A stretch of 44,985 nt of DNA from JAGLQQ01 sp043806135. GTDB lineage: Bacteria; Omnitrophota; Gorgyraeia; B26-G9. This document shows, in pieces, positions 30,355 to 39,501 of this stretch. Position numbers and translations under genes: made by a program. The notes under the pieces were generated by a model. That model had not been told where the DNA came from and ran no database searches. It saw nothing but the letters and a program-made list of their open reading frames with translations. Each line of letters begins with the position of its first letter. Position 1 is the first letter of the stretch. The DNA is taken from contig JAZDHG010000001.1 of NCBI GenBank assembly GCA_043806135.1, positions 1-44,985 of the forward strand, in the 5' to 3' direction.

Positions 30355-30759
30355 TTATAATTTCAAACCCTCGATTTTCTTTGCCGCCTGATCAATGCCT
30401 CCGCGCGTCATAGCCTCTAAATCCTGTGTCGCTTTTTCAAGAAGCTGTTTTGCTTTTGCGGCATCTTTATCCACATATGCCAGAACATATTTGGCAATTC
30501 CCACGACCTCTTCCAATTCCTTTGAATTGTACAAGGCCTGTGCCTGCGTCAATAAATAATCCTTTTTTCCCTGAACACTTTTTAGTGTTTTAGCAAAGTT
30601 TATCGCCTCATCTGCAGTTTTTGCCGCTTTTTCCTGTATATTCACTGTTGTTGTTTCCGGAGCAGTCTGCTCTTTTTCCTCAAATGCGGATTTTGAACAT
30701 CCGGCAGCCATGCTTATAAGAATCATCCATAATGTCATTAAAAATGCAGAATTTCTCAT
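30355..30759 (-). CDS. Small lipoprotein
   Basis: 134 residues. MRNSAFLMTLWMILISMAAGCSKS has a lipobox (MAAGC), so the protein is lipidated at Cys. The remainder is helical and Ala/Lys-rich (ITxQEKAAKTADEAINFAKT, LYNSKELEEVVGIAKYVLA, AKQLLEKATQDLEAM) and resembles a single TPR-like or helical-hairpin domain. ATG 30759 has GGAGG 9 nt upstream and is preferred to a GTG three codons earlier. Function unknown. Confidence 0.82.
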   Translation of the reverse strand: MRNSAFLMTLWMILISMAAGCSKSAFEEKEQTAPETTTVNIQEKAAKTADEAINFAKTLKSVQGKKDYLLTQAQALYNSKELEEVVGIAKYVLAYVDKDAAKAKQLLEKATQDLEAMTRGGIDQAAKKIEGLKL

Positions 30760-30820
30760 TCTTAACACCTCCTCTTGGGTTATTTTTTTCAGGTATGATG
30801 TTTAAACCAGCTTCTTGTTA

Positions 30821-32362
30821 TTATACTCTATCTGCTTTGATTGGCAACATTTTTATTGCGCGCACAGGTCTGACCGGGCATTTGGTCTGGCAGACCCCGC
30901 AGCCGATGCACAATTCGGCATCGACATAAGGTCTCAGCACCAATTGTCCGTCTATCTTTTCTTTTTTGAGCTTGATCGCTTTTTTCTTAACCGGACAGAA
31001 CTCTTCACAAACAATGCATTCTCTTTTTTTTACCCAGGGAAGGCATATATTGCGGTCGATCACGCCGATGCCCAGACGGGTTTTGAGTTTTTGGGCTATA
31101 TTTATTTTTTTGATCGCTCCTGTAGGACAGACCTGGCCGCAAAGCGTGCACTTATACTCGCAATAGCCTATTTCAGGCACAAGCTGCGGCGTCCAGATAC
31201 CGGCTATGCCGGCCTCAAACATTATCGGCTGCAATCCGTTAGTTATGCAGACTTTCATGCAGTTTCCGCAGCGCACACAGCGGTTTAGAAATTCATCCTC
31301 CTTTAAAGACGCAGGCGGACGGATAATAATATCCCGGTAATAGCTGCTTTGGCCGGCTGTTATCTGTTTCCCGATCAACCCAGCCCCCAGCCCTGCTGTA
31401 ATATAAAAAAGAAAATCCCGTCTTGAAATTCCTTTAGCGTTTTTTAAAGAAGCAGCTTCTCCCCCGGTTTTATTTTTATTGCCGGCATTACTAAATCCAA
31501 ACCGGTTAATGCCGATGGGACAGTTATCGATACAATCCAGGCATAGAATACACTCACTTTTTGAATAGGTCATATCGTCATTTATCGCTGCCGTCGGACA
31601 TTTTGCTTTGCACTTGGCGCATAAAACGCAGCCTTGCGTACTGCGTTTTAACCTGGCAATCCGGGCAAAGACAGCATACAAGGCACCCAGCGGGCAAACT
31701 ACCCGGCACCAGGACCTTTTCATCAAATAGGCACTGCCCAGTATGACCATGAAAAAAAGAAAGATCACTGCCGTATGAGGGAAATAAGCTATTTCCACGC
31801 CCAGAAATGATGCTTTTAAACTGCGGTAAAAATCAAAAAGCATTTCCGGGCGGTTTAAAAGATTGAGCAGAAAAACAAATACTCTGTCCACAGAATATGT
31901 AAATACAGGGATAAAATTCAGAGAAACAAACCGTGCCATAACCGTTATCGGCTCAAGCGGCCACAGGATCTGCACACCTAAAGCAGCAGCCGCAATAATT
32001 ACCGCCAGGATATAATACTTTATACCGGCTAGCCTTTTTATCTTTGGTTCATTTAAAAACCCCTTTTCTTTTCTGAACCGGCCCGCAAGATCTATGCAAG
32101 TACCGAGCGGGCATATCCACCCGCAAAAAAAGCGGCCAAGTATTATAGTTAAAGCGAGCATAAGCATGCCCTGGATTATCCCATCCAGCACAATGCGTTC
32201 ACTCAAAGATGTCAGGATCGTGATCAGAGGATTAAATTTAAAGAAAGTGTCCGGGGCAAATCTGCCTGTCAAAGGATAAGTGGTCGACCAGAGAATATAG
32301 ACAAAAAGCAGTAAAAAAGCGGCCTGAGATAAAATTCTTAGATTGGCAAGTTTTCTTTTCAT
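30821..32362 (-). CDS. NapH-like membrane polyferredoxin fused to a NapG-like Fe-S domain
   Basis: 513 residues. The N-terminal half has four to five spans with the NapH/NosR pattern CGWICPLGTC and CRVVCPLGAL, then CVLCAKCKAKCPTA and CILCLDCIDNC. In the middle lies ISRRDFLFYITAGLGAGLIGK, a twin-arginine-type motif followed by a hydrophobic helix, as at the start of NapG. The C-terminal half then holds four more Cys clusters (CVRCGNCMKVC, CTLCGQVCPTGAI, CIVCEEFCPV, CIGCGVCQTKCPV). It likely moves electrons from quinol or cytoplasmic donors across the membrane. It overlaps the upstream DUF362 gene by ATGA. Confidence 0.85.
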   Translation of the reverse strand: MKRKLANLRILSQAAFLLLFVYILWSTTYPLTGRFAPDTFFKFNPLITILTSLSERIVLDGIIQGMLMLALTIILGRFFCGWICPLGTCIDLAGRFRKEKGFLNEPKIKRLAGIKYYILAVIIAAAALGVQILWPLEPITVMARFVSLNFIPVFTYSVDRVFVFLLNLLNRPEMLFDFYRSLKASFLGVEIAYFPHTAVIFLFFMVILGSAYLMKRSWCRVVCPLGALYAVFARIARLKRSTQGCVLCAKCKAKCPTAAINDDMTYSKSECILCLDCIDNCPIGINRFGFSNAGNKNKTGGEAASLKNAKGISRRDFLFYITAGLGAGLIGKQITAGQSSYYRDIIIRPPASLKEDEFLNRCVRCGNCMKVCITNGLQPIMFEAGIAGIWTPQLVPEIGYCEYKCTLCGQVCPTGAIKKINIAQKLKTRLGIGVIDRNICLPWVKKRECIVCEEFCPVKKKAIKLKKEKIDGQLVLRPYVDAELCIGCGVCQTKCPVRPVRAIKMLPIKADRV

Positions 32363-33345
32363 GTGTTGATATGCAGAATATCCGCTTTAGCCAGATCAAT
32401 ACTGCCAAAACCGCGCTGAGAGGCTTCTTGAATATATGATACAGAAAGCGGATCAACATCCATCAAGGTGCAGGCAAATGCATCTGAAAGCGTCGGGTCA
32501 GTACCTACTATAACCGTATTTTTTAAAGCCACATCCGCAAGATCCCCTCCTTGAGGGCCATGCCTCAAAAGCACCCGGTAGGCATCAATAACCGTCAGAT
32601 CCGGGTTGATAAAACCGGTAATATCTACAAGCTTTTTGCCTATTCCGTAATGAATCTGCCCGCGGTTGCCGCTGCATACACCCATGAGATTTTTCATGGA
32701 TAGAGTCAATCCTGTCAAACCATGATGTTTTAAGATAGGAACATTTATAAACGTATCGCATTCCAGCGCTTCGCGATAGACCGGCCAGTTTTCCATCGGA
32801 CTTGTATGGGCAAATTTTGCCATCACCACATTCCAACTGCTGGGGAAAAATATATTTGCGCCATGCTCTTTTGCTTTTTGCTGCACACCGCTGTTTGCAT
32901 AACAACGCTTAGCATCGTTGCATGATGCATCAAACACATTAACCCTCTTTGCTCCTGCTTCATGGCTCAAATCGATCAATGCCGCTACAACTTCCGGATT
33001 TGTATTTGCCGCCTGTTCCACGCTTCTGTCCCAGCCAATATTTGGTTTGATCAGAACCACGCTGCCCTTTTTTACAAACTTAGCCATCCCTCCCATAGCT
33101 TTAATTGCCTCTTTGGTCATGATATACGGGTATTGCCCTTTGGCAACAACAAGGTCATGGGCACCCTTTGTCGAACTTTTGACTCTTCCTGATGATATCT
33201 CTTCTTTTGCGAAAGCCTTTAAAATATCCGCAAAAGGATTGCCCTTACTTAAAAGAATTAGTGAAAAAATACCGGTCTTCAGGAATTTCTTTCGTGATAT
33301 TTTACATTTAAGCAGATTATGAAAAATTACTTCAAAGTTTTTCAT
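32359..33345 (-). CDS. DUF362 protein with Tat-like leader
   Basis: 328 residues. Near the N-terminus ISRKKFLKTGIFSLILLSKG resembles a twin-arginine leader with RK instead of RR. The body is DUF362: GSVVLIKPNIGWDRSVEQAANTNPEVV, VFDASCNDAKRCYANSG, NVPILKHHGLTGLTLSMKNLMG and VGTDPTLSDAFACTLMDVD. No Fe-S insert of its own, unlike the DUF362 gene at 10494. Translationally coupled to the polyferredoxin, so electron exchange between the two is likely; the chemistry is unknown. Confidence 0.85.
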   Translation of the reverse strand: MKNFEVIFHNLLKCKISRKKFLKTGIFSLILLSKGNPFADILKAFAKEEISSGRVKSSTKGAHDLVVAKGQYPYIMTKEAIKAMGGMAKFVKKGSVVLIKPNIGWDRSVEQAANTNPEVVAALIDLSHEAGAKRVNVFDASCNDAKRCYANSGVQQKAKEHGANIFFPSSWNVVMAKFAHTSPMENWPVYREALECDTFINVPILKHHGLTGLTLSMKNLMGVCSGNRGQIHYGIGKKLVDITGFINPDLTVIDAYRVLLRHGPQGGDLADVALKNTVIVGTDPTLSDAFACTLMDVDPLSVSYIQEASQRGFGSIDLAKADILHINT

Positions 33346-33384
33346 TGTAATGCTCTCTTTAAAAATTCTTTCATAAAATACTTT

Positions 33385-34194
33385 CTATTTTCTTCTTTTA
33401 AACGGATTAAGCTGTTTAAGTTTATCTGCCGTATTCTTGATCATATCCTTATCTTTTCCTATATTCAGGGTATTTCCTGCTAATCCGGAGATAATATCTC
33501 CCTTAACGCTTCCCTTAAGTCCATCCGCAAGCAGGCCTACGTCGAAATTCGTTAAGCTCGATATGGTAGTATTAGCCAGCGCTTTAATCACAATAATATT
33601 TACCAGCGCTTGGGGGTCGGTTATGTTTTCATATGTCGCATCGATATTTACATTGAATTCCTTCACCGAAGAAGCGCCTCCTTTGCTGTAATCCTTGTAA
33701 TAAACCTTATCTATTTTTAACTTCAAAAGGTCGATTTTTATCTTTGGCGGAGCTGCTTTAGATTTTTTTTCTCCTGCATCCTTTTTTTCTTTGACGCCAT
33801 CTTTCGCTTCCTTTGCCGCGCCGATAGACGTAAGTGAATCAAGATTTAATTTGCCGTCCTTGTTCTTCGCCACAACAAATTCCTTAAGATGCAGCCGGAC
33901 TTCTTCCAAGTGTACTTCTTTCTTCAAGAAAGCTCCCATCCGGTAATCAATATATACTTCCGGTATATCCACCATGACCGGGTCTTCAAACCCCTGAGGG
34001 TTATACAGCTTTAACTCCTCAATACCTATAAGCGTGCTGAGAAGCCCGATCTTCATATTTTTGATCTTTAGATCCAAGCCTGTTACTGCTTTAACCCCTG
34101 TAGTAACCGCTGCCTTTACAATTACATTTTTCCCCGCAATAATTACCAGAACAAAAATCAAAAAACCAATTGCTATAATGTGAATTTTCTTCAT
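33385..34194 (-). CDS. AsmA-like envelope protein
   Basis: 269 residues. One N-terminal membrane anchor (IIAIGFLIFVLVIIAGKNVIV), then VTGLDLKIKNMKIGLLSTLIGIEELKLYNPQGFEDPVMVDIPEVYIDYR, the typical AsmA/DUF748 pattern of an early beta strand followed by LKLYNPxGF. A Lys-rich linker of about 30 residues (EAKDGVKEKKDAGEKKSKAA) splits it into two beta parts. AsmA-family proteins help lipid or outer-membrane-protein traffic. Shorter than classical AsmA (over 500 residues). Confidence 0.75.
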   Translation of the reverse strand: MKKIHIIAIGFLIFVLVIIAGKNVIVKAAVTTGVKAVTGLDLKIKNMKIGLLSTLIGIEELKLYNPQGFEDPVMVDIPEVYIDYRMGAFLKKEVHLEEVRLHLKEFVVAKNKDGKLNLDSLTSIGAAKEAKDGVKEKKDAGEKKSKAAPPKIKIDLLKLKIDKVYYKDYSKGGASSVKEFNVNIDATYENITDPQALVNIIVIKALANTTISSLTNFDVGLLADGLKGSVKGDIISGLAGNTLNIGKDKDMIKNTADKLKQLNPFKRRK

Positions 34195-34224
34195 CTTAAC
34201 ACCCTCCTTTTTCCATAATTATAC

Positions 34225-34651
34225 TCATGATGAACTTTTAAAGAAATGTTTAATTATATAATGTATTATAGTATCTTCCTCTTTAGAAGTAATTACAATA
34301 AATCTTGCGCCCAGAACATGCTTCACCGTCTTATCTTCAGCTTTCATCGCTCCCACAGTTTTGGTGATCCACACAGCACGCGCCAAGACACTGATCTGGT
34401 CTTCTTTTCCCGGAAATTTGATTTTAAGCGCAATTATAATTCTGCCAAAGAGGAGATCATCCTTCCAAGGTTCATTAAATCCTTCCATTTCCAAACATAC
34501 GCCGCCTGGCGATATATTTAAGGATAGAAGCTGCCTGCGCGGGAGATTCTTTGTTATCTTTTTCAGAAAAGCGAAACGCAACCTGCACCGAAAGATCCTT
34601 TTTTAAGCGGACATGATTCCTTCTTTCATATCTTGGTTTATTATCAGTCAT
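34225..34651 (-). pseudogene. PilZ-domain gene with an apparent frameshift
   Basis: PilZ domains bind c-di-GMP. From ATG 34651 one frame gives MTDNKPRYERRNHVRLKKDL, whose RxxxR is the first half of the ligand motif. The next frame, from about 34581, gives LLSLNISPGGVCLEMEGF (the D/NxSxxG half), VLARAVWITKT and GARFIV down to 34225. Neither frame alone is a complete PilZ protein. One shift between about 34600 and 34540 joins them, so it is either a recent frameshift or a sequencing error. It lies 50 nt downstream of the HD-GYP gene's stop (34701). Confidence 0.7.
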
Positions 34652-34700
34652 TATGCACTTGTCTCTTTTTCCTGGATTTCACCATTGATTGAAGCATTTA

Positions 34701-36821
34701 TCATTTAAAAACAAATCTTTTTTCTTTGAAAAGCTGAATACAGGCATTTACAATATGCGAGTCGTAAAGAATGCCCTTATTGTTCGCTATTTCTTCCAGC
34801 GCTTGATCTATCCCTAATGCCGGTCTATACGGCCTGTGCGACGCCATCGCCTCAACCACATCAGCAACAGCAATGATCTTTGCTTCCAGAAGAATGTCTT
34901 TATCCTGAAGCCCCTGGGGATACCCTTGACCGTTCACTCTTTCGTGATGCTGATATACAGCCTGTGCTATCGGCCATTGGAACTCAATATCTTTCAGTAT
35001 GTCATAGCCGACCTGAGCATGGGTTTTTATCAGCGCAAATTCTATATCGCTGAGTTTTCCCGGCTTGCTCAGCAATTCAGCCGGTACATATATCTTGCCG
35101 ATATCGTGCACAATCGCAGCCATATGCACACCTCGAACCTTTTCATCCGGAAGCTCCATTTCCAATGCTATGGCTAAGACAAGCTGTGCTACCCTTTCCT
35201 GATGACCAGCGGTATAGGGGTCTCTTTTTTCAACCGCTTGAGCCAAAGCGCTGCTGGTTTCATTTAAAAGCCTTTCAAATTTCCTTAAGCTGACCTGCAG
35301 ATCACTTTGTGTTTTTTTATAAGCCGTGATATCTCTGGCTGTATGCACAGTGCCGATTATCTGTCCCCTTTCGTCAAAGATCGGTGTAACCGATATTTCA
35401 TAATGGATTTTCCTGGTCGGATCAAAGTGCTCTATTGTCGTCGGCTTTTTCGTTTCCAGGGTTGTTCTGTGCGGACAATTGTGCAAAGGGTGGTCTAACC
35501 CGTGAAACACTTCGTAACAGACCTTATTCAATGTCTCCTTAGGAGTCATGCCGGCAGCCTTAGCATAGGCCATATTAACTCTTGTTATCTTATAATCTTT
35601 ATCCTGTATAGAGATAAGGTCCTCCATGGAATCAAAGGTTGCCCTCCATTCTTCTGCGGCCCTTAAAAGCTTTCTTTCCGTCTCTTTGCGCTCATTGATA
35701 TTTTTGGCCACCCCCCTGTATCCACGGAAATTATCCTGCTCGTCGACTACAATAACGGCATTGATAAGCATGCAGACTTCATGCCCGTCTTTGCGGATAT
35801 TATAACTTTCCACATCCCTTATCGGTTTTTTCTGCCTGGCCAGTTTTACGAATTTTTCATTTAATTTATGCGCCTCTTCCTTGGGCATAAAATCAAAGAT
35901 CATTTTCCCCAATATCTCATCCGGATAATACCCCAATACTTCTTCTACTTTTTTAGAACAATAAGTATATATAAAATTATCATCAATTTCCCATACCCAG
36001 TCGGCAATACTGAAGGTAATATCCTTAAACCGCTCTTCGCTTTCTTTTAAAGCCTCCTGCATTCTTTTGCTTTGGCTGATATCCTCAAAACTCTCAACTC
36101 CGCCGATAACATGGCCCGTGCCGTCTCTTAACAGGTCGCAATTTTTCAGGATTGAGCACAGACTCCCGTCTTTTCTCCTTATCAGGCACTGTTTTGCCAG
36201 CAAAGGTTTTTCGACATTATCCGCAAAAAGCGAACACTTGTCTTTACACGGTTCTTCGGCGAATATCAGGCATTCTTTTCCGATAACCTCCTCTGCCAAG
36301 TATCCGGTGATCTTTTCAGCCTGAGCATTCCAGCCAACAATATTACGCTCTTTATCCACGCTGAAAATAGCACTCGGTACACTGCGGAAAATCAGTTCCG
36401 AATACTCTTTTCTTTTTTTAAAGTCCTGGATAAGATGATATCTCTCAATACCATATCGCAGGGCATTTACAAGCAGATTACCGTTCAAATCCCCTTTAAC
36501 TAGATAATCTTGCGCCCCGGCTTTTACCGCAGCTGCCGCCATTTCCTTATTGTCAAGGCCGGTTAAAACCAAAATCGGGATTGAAAACGCTTTTTCGTAA
36601 AGCCTGTTAAAGGTATCAAGACCGGTACTATCAGGCAGAGATAAATCTAACAAAACCGCATCTATTTGACTCTTTGAAATAATCTCTATCCCCTCAGCCA
36701 GGCACCCTGCCCATTCGATTACAACTGGAGTATCCGGAACCTTTTTGAATGCCTCCTCTATTAATCTCTTATCCTCGGGATTATCTTCTATCAATAAAAC
36801 CTTAATTGTCTTTTCACTCAT
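34701..36821 (-). CDS. Response regulator with REC, three PAS and HD-GYP domains
   Basis: About 706 residues. REC domain at the N-terminus (VLLIEDNPEDKRL, DAVLLDLSLPDSTGLD with the phospho-Asp, LVLTGL, KAGAQDYLVKGDL). Three PAS domains follow (about 145-260, 265-385, 390-515); the first has the Cys-rich stretch ECLIFAEEPCKDKC. The C-terminal HD-GYP has IVHDIGKIYVP, HHERVNGQGYPQGL and ADVVEAMASHRPYRPALG, all intact, so it should hydrolyse c-di-GMP. ATG 36821 is used; an in-frame TTG at 36830 is closer to GAGG. A sensory histidine kinase partner is not in the window. Confidence 0.93.
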   Translation of the reverse strand: MSEKTIKVLLIEDNPEDKRLIEEAFKKVPDTPVVIEWAGCLAEGIEIISKSQIDAVLLDLSLPDSTGLDTFNRLYEKAFSIPILVLTGLDNKEMAAAAVKAGAQDYLVKGDLNGNLLVNALRYGIERYHLIQDFKKRKEYSELIFRSVPSAIFSVDKERNIVGWNAQAEKITGYLAEEVIGKECLIFAEEPCKDKCSLFADNVEKPLLAKQCLIRRKDGSLCSILKNCDLLRDGTGHVIGGVESFEDISQSKRMQEALKESEERFKDITFSIADWVWEIDDNFIYTYCSKKVEEVLGYYPDEILGKMIFDFMPKEEAHKLNEKFVKLARQKKPIRDVESYNIRKDGHEVCMLINAVIVVDEQDNFRGYRGVAKNINERKETERKLLRAAEEWRATFDSMEDLISIQDKDYKITRVNMAYAKAAGMTPKETLNKVCYEVFHGLDHPLHNCPHRTTLETKKPTTIEHFDPTRKIHYEISVTPIFDERGQIIGTVHTARDITAYKKTQSDLQVSLRKFERLLNETSSALAQAVEKRDPYTAGHQERVAQLVLAIALEMELPDEKVRGVHMAAIVHDIGKIYVPAELLSKPGKLSDIEFALIKTHAQVGYDILKDIEFQWPIAQAVYQHHERVNGQGYPQGLQDKDILLEAKIIAVADVVEAMASHRPYRPALGIDQALEEIANNKGILYDSHIVNACIQLFKEKRFVFK

Positions 36822-36895
36822 TTTACTCAAGCACCTCGCTCCTGTTGGTAATTTTACAATAACTATTAAAAAATTTCCGAGACCATTTAACTGAT

Positions 36896-37132
36896 TTAAT
36901 AATTAAACTGCGGCTGAATTATTTTCTGGTCTCCGCTGAACATAAGATGGCGCATAGCAGCTACTATTGTCTTCAATATGCCCAAAGCCGCCTCTTTTTC
37001 TTTTCTGAGCATCATCTTTGTCTTCTGCTCTTTGTTCATTATGGTGATTGTGCTTAAAATAATCATCCAAACCAATGACATCCAGATTATCCCGCGAGCA
37101 CCAAATGAAGATGTTCTAAATCCAGCAATCAT
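36896..37132 (-). CDS. Small membrane protein, possibly SHOCT-like
   Basis: About 78 residues: one membrane span (GIIWMSLVWMIILSTITIM), then a basic helix NKEQKTKMMLRKEKEAALGILKT. The span plus EAALGILK resembles the short bacterial SHOCT proteins, but the expected RYARGEI after LK is replaced by IVAAMRHLMFSGD, so the C-terminus may be altered. AAGGGG lies about 10 nt before the ATG. Stand-alone. Whether it is expressed is uncertain. Confidence 0.45.
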   Translation of the reverse strand: MIAGFRTSSFGARGIIWMSLVWMIILSTITIMNKEQKTKMMLRKEKEAALGILKTIVAAMRHLMFSGDQKIIQPQFNY

Positions 37133-37260
37133 CCCCAATTATCCCCTTTTTAAAGGCAGGTTTCAAAATTTAATTCTTGTATTATTTTACCATAAATCTG
37201 CGGCAAAGCAATACGAGTAACATTCTAGACACTCTCGTCTAACACTTAGCTACGGCTTAA

Positions 37261-37413
37261 GATGCGGTCATTTTGCATAATAATGAACCTATCGCCTATT
37301 ATTCTGCATATAATATAGACGATCGGTTCATAACGAATATTAATAAGCAAAGCATTTGCCGGGAAAGGATGGATAAGCTGATTGAAGAAACGCATGCACA
37401 GCCTGAATATTAA
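37261..37413 (+). pseudogene. Antitoxin-like C-terminal remnant (StbD/RelB style)
   Basis: An open stretch of 50 codons after an in-frame TAA, with no start codon worth using: AVILHNNEPIAYYSAYNIDD then ERMDKLIEETHAQPEY. The first part resembles the xVLxNNxPVAYxV core of StbD/RelB-type antitoxins. No toxin gene follows: the next gene is on the other strand. Low confidence; it could be chance. Confidence 0.3.
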
Positions 37414-37427
37414 AGTTTATATATTAT

Positions 37428-38180
37428 TCATGCCACCCGGTTTTTTAACCGCCCGATACCGCTGATCTCTATCTCTATAGTATCCCCCCTCTTCATCTTG
37501 CCTATACCATGCGGCGTTCCTGTAGATATCACATCTCCGGGCAGTAATGTCATGATCCGGGAAACAAAAGCCAAAAGATAATAAACCGGGAAAATAAAAT
37601 CAGATGTCGAGGAATTTTGCCTTAGTCTCCCGTTAAGATAGGAGCGGATGGCCAGATTCTCCGGCTGTATATGGGTTTCTATATGCGGGCCGAGCGGGCA
37701 GAAAGTGTCAAATGATTTTGCCCTTGTCCACTGTCCGTCTTCTTTCTGCAGATCGCGGGCAGTAACATCATTACAGCAGGTATAGCCCAAAATATATTCT
37801 TTGGCTTTCTTCTCCTGAATATTGCGCGCCGTCTTTTTTATAACAAAGGCAAGCTCAGCCTCATAATCCAAACGCTTAACCCCGCTTGGATAAATAATAT
37901 TTTCTCCGGTTGCAGCTATGGAAGTCGGCGGTTTTAAAAACAGCACGGGAGTTTTTGGAATATTCAAGCCCAGTTCTTTTGCATGTTCCCTGTAATTAAG
38001 CCCGATCATAATGATTTTACTGGGATTAGCTGCAGGTAATAATTTCGCGTTATTTACGGAAACTATCTGTCTGCTGTATTTAATCTTTCCAAAAGGTGTT
38101 CCTTCAAGCAAATGGATAAATTCCTTTTTTATAACGCCCCATTTCGATTGCCCTTTATAATTAATTCTTATTATGCGCAT
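37428..38180 (-). CDS. Fumarylacetoacetate hydrolase (FAH) family protein
   Basis: 250 residues. FAH-fold motifs: MIGLNYREHAKELGL, LFLKPPTSI, the metal-binding DYEAELAFVI (E-x-E), GYTCCNDVTARDLQKEDGQW with the catalytic region, TFCPLGPHIET, ISTGTPHGIG and LKNRV at the end. The family cleaves or tautomerises acylpyruvates and 2-oxo acids, including oxaloacetate tautomerase and 2-hydroxyhepta-2,4-diene-dioate isomerase activities; the substrate cannot be told. The N-terminal cap domain is short. 21 nt after the HAD gene. Confidence 0.9.
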   Translation of the reverse strand: MRIIRINYKGQSKWGVIKKEFIHLLEGTPFGKIKYSRQIVSVNNAKLLPAANPSKIIMIGLNYREHAKELGLNIPKTPVLFLKPPTSIAATGENIIYPSGVKRLDYEAELAFVIKKTARNIQEKKAKEYILGYTCCNDVTARDLQKEDGQWTRAKSFDTFCPLGPHIETHIQPENLAIRSYLNGRLRQNSSTSDFIFPVYYLLAFVSRIMTLLPGDVISTGTPHGIGKMKRGDTIEIEISGIGRLKNRVA

Positions 38181-38201
38181 CAGCTATCCTTTGTATAAGT
38201 T

Positions 38202-38846
38202 TCATTTGAAAAAATTCCGTAAAGAATACACTATCTTTTTATTTTTATAAGCCCTGACCTCTTTTATGCTGTTGGAACCCCCATTAATAAAAACAGCATC
38301 CACTCCTGCTCTTTTCGCTGTTTCCATATCCACAACCATGTCGCCGGCAAATACCGCCTCACTTTTCTTTATGTTAAGTTTTTTAAAAATCATCCGCAGA
38401 ATTTTCGGATCCGGCTTCAGGCTTTTTATTTGATCTGCGCACAAAACAAAATCAAAATACTCTTTAACCTTTAAGGAAGTAAGCAGAATGTTTGTATAAT
38501 AGGCCGGCCTGTTCGTGGCCATGGCCACCAGCTTTTTTTTGCGCTTCAAATTATACAGAAGCATTCGTGCATATGGTTTCATCTTTGCATATCTTTTAAG
38601 CGATTGTTTATGATGCGCTCTGTATAGGGCAAGGGCCGCATTCACGCTAGTTTTTGGGAAAAAAGCAGCGATAAAGTTTTTATCTCCGTTTCCGACATTC
38701 TTTTTAACCGCATCAATGGACACTTTCTTATAGCCCAGCTTAAGACGCGTGAAGTTCAGGCTTTTCTCGATTGCCCTGTAGGCATCAGCCAGCGTTCCAT
38801 CAAGGTCAAATATAAATAATTTTTTTTCCTCTAATTTAAGTTCCAT
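38202..38846 (-). CDS. HAD-superfamily phosphatase (phosphoglycolate-phosphatase-like)
   Basis: 214 residues. Motif I FDLDGTLADAY with both catalytic Asp, motif II MATNRP, motif III Lys in KPDPKIL, motif IV AGDMVVDMETAKRAGV. A helical cap between residues 18 and 85 places it in subfamily IA (Gph/PGP-like). Substrate unknown. Followed by the FAH gene 21 nt on, a two-gene unit. Confidence 0.9.
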   Translation of the reverse strand: MELKLEEKKLFIFDLDGTLADAYRAIEKSLNFTRLKLGYKKVSIDAVKKNVGNGDKNFIAAFFPKTSVNAALALYRAHHKQSLKRYAKMKPYARMLLYNLKRKKKLVAMATNRPAYYTNILLTSLKVKEYFDFVLCADQIKSLKPDPKILRMIFKKLNIKKSEAVFAGDMVVDMETAKRAGVDAVFINGGSNSIKEVRAYKNKKIVYSLRNFFK

Positions 38847-38900
38847 TTATTTTTTTCAATAAGTTGATTTACATTATTAGATCATATCAATTCTACTATG

Positions 38901-38937
38901 CAATGAAAACCGCCCTGCATTTTAAGTGAGGGCGGTT
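38901..38937 (-). terminator. Terminator after the cyclophilin gene
   Basis: AACCGCCCT / AGGGCGGTT (38937-38929 with 38916-38908), followed by TTC ATT on the minus strand, a weak T-run. Confidence 0.6.
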
Positions 38938-38946
38938 ATACTATCC

Positions 38947-39492
38947 TTATTTCAAGTAAGCCTTTATTATTTTCTGCTCTTCTACCGGATTATCCATGGC
39001 GCCTGTCTTTGTGTTTTCTATTTTCTCGACTACATCATATCCGGAGATAACCTCCCCGAAAATAGTATGCTGCATGTTTAACCATGGTGTCTTTGCAGTT
39101 GTAATAAAAAACTGGCTTCCATTCGTATTAGGCCCGGAATTGGCCATAGCCAGTATTCCCTTTTTATTAAAAGTGACTTCCTTCTTCACTTCATCCCCAA
39201 AAGGCTTACCCCACACAGACTCACCGCCGCGTCCTGTACCTGTAGGGTCCCCTCCCTGGATCATAAAATCCTTGATTACACGATGAAAAATTATACCGTT
39301 ATAATACTCCTTTTCAACAAGCTTTCTAAAATTCTCGCAAGTCAAAGGCGCAATTTCCGGCATCAACCGGATCTCGACATTCCCCTGATTTGTCTCTAAA
39401 ACGACCACGTTTTTCTCCTCCTGCATAGTTTGGGCATTTGCATTTACAATAAGAACCCCGCTAATTAATAAGCTGAAAATTAATCTCTTCAC
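38947..39492 (-). CDS. Periplasmic peptidyl-prolyl cis-trans isomerase (cyclophilin)
   Basis: 181 residues with a cleavable signal peptide (MKRLIFSLLISGVLIVNANA|QT), so it works in the periplasm. Cyclophilin signatures: FHRVIKDFMIQGGDPTGTGRGG with the catalytic Arg, then MANSGPNTNGSQFFITT and GEVISGYDVVEKIE. Full length. It lies 9 nt after a double-PilZ gene and ahead of a terminator. Confidence 0.93.
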   Translation of the reverse strand: MKRLIFSLLISGVLIVNANAQTMQEEKNVVVLETNQGNVEIRLMPEIAPLTCENFRKLVEKEYYNGIIFHRVIKDFMIQGGDPTGTGRGGESVWGKPFGDEVKKEVTFNKKGILAMANSGPNTNGSQFFITTAKTPWLNMQHTIFGEVISGYDVVEKIENTKTGAMDNPVEEQKIIKAYLK

Positions 39493-39501
39493 TAATACCC
39501 C

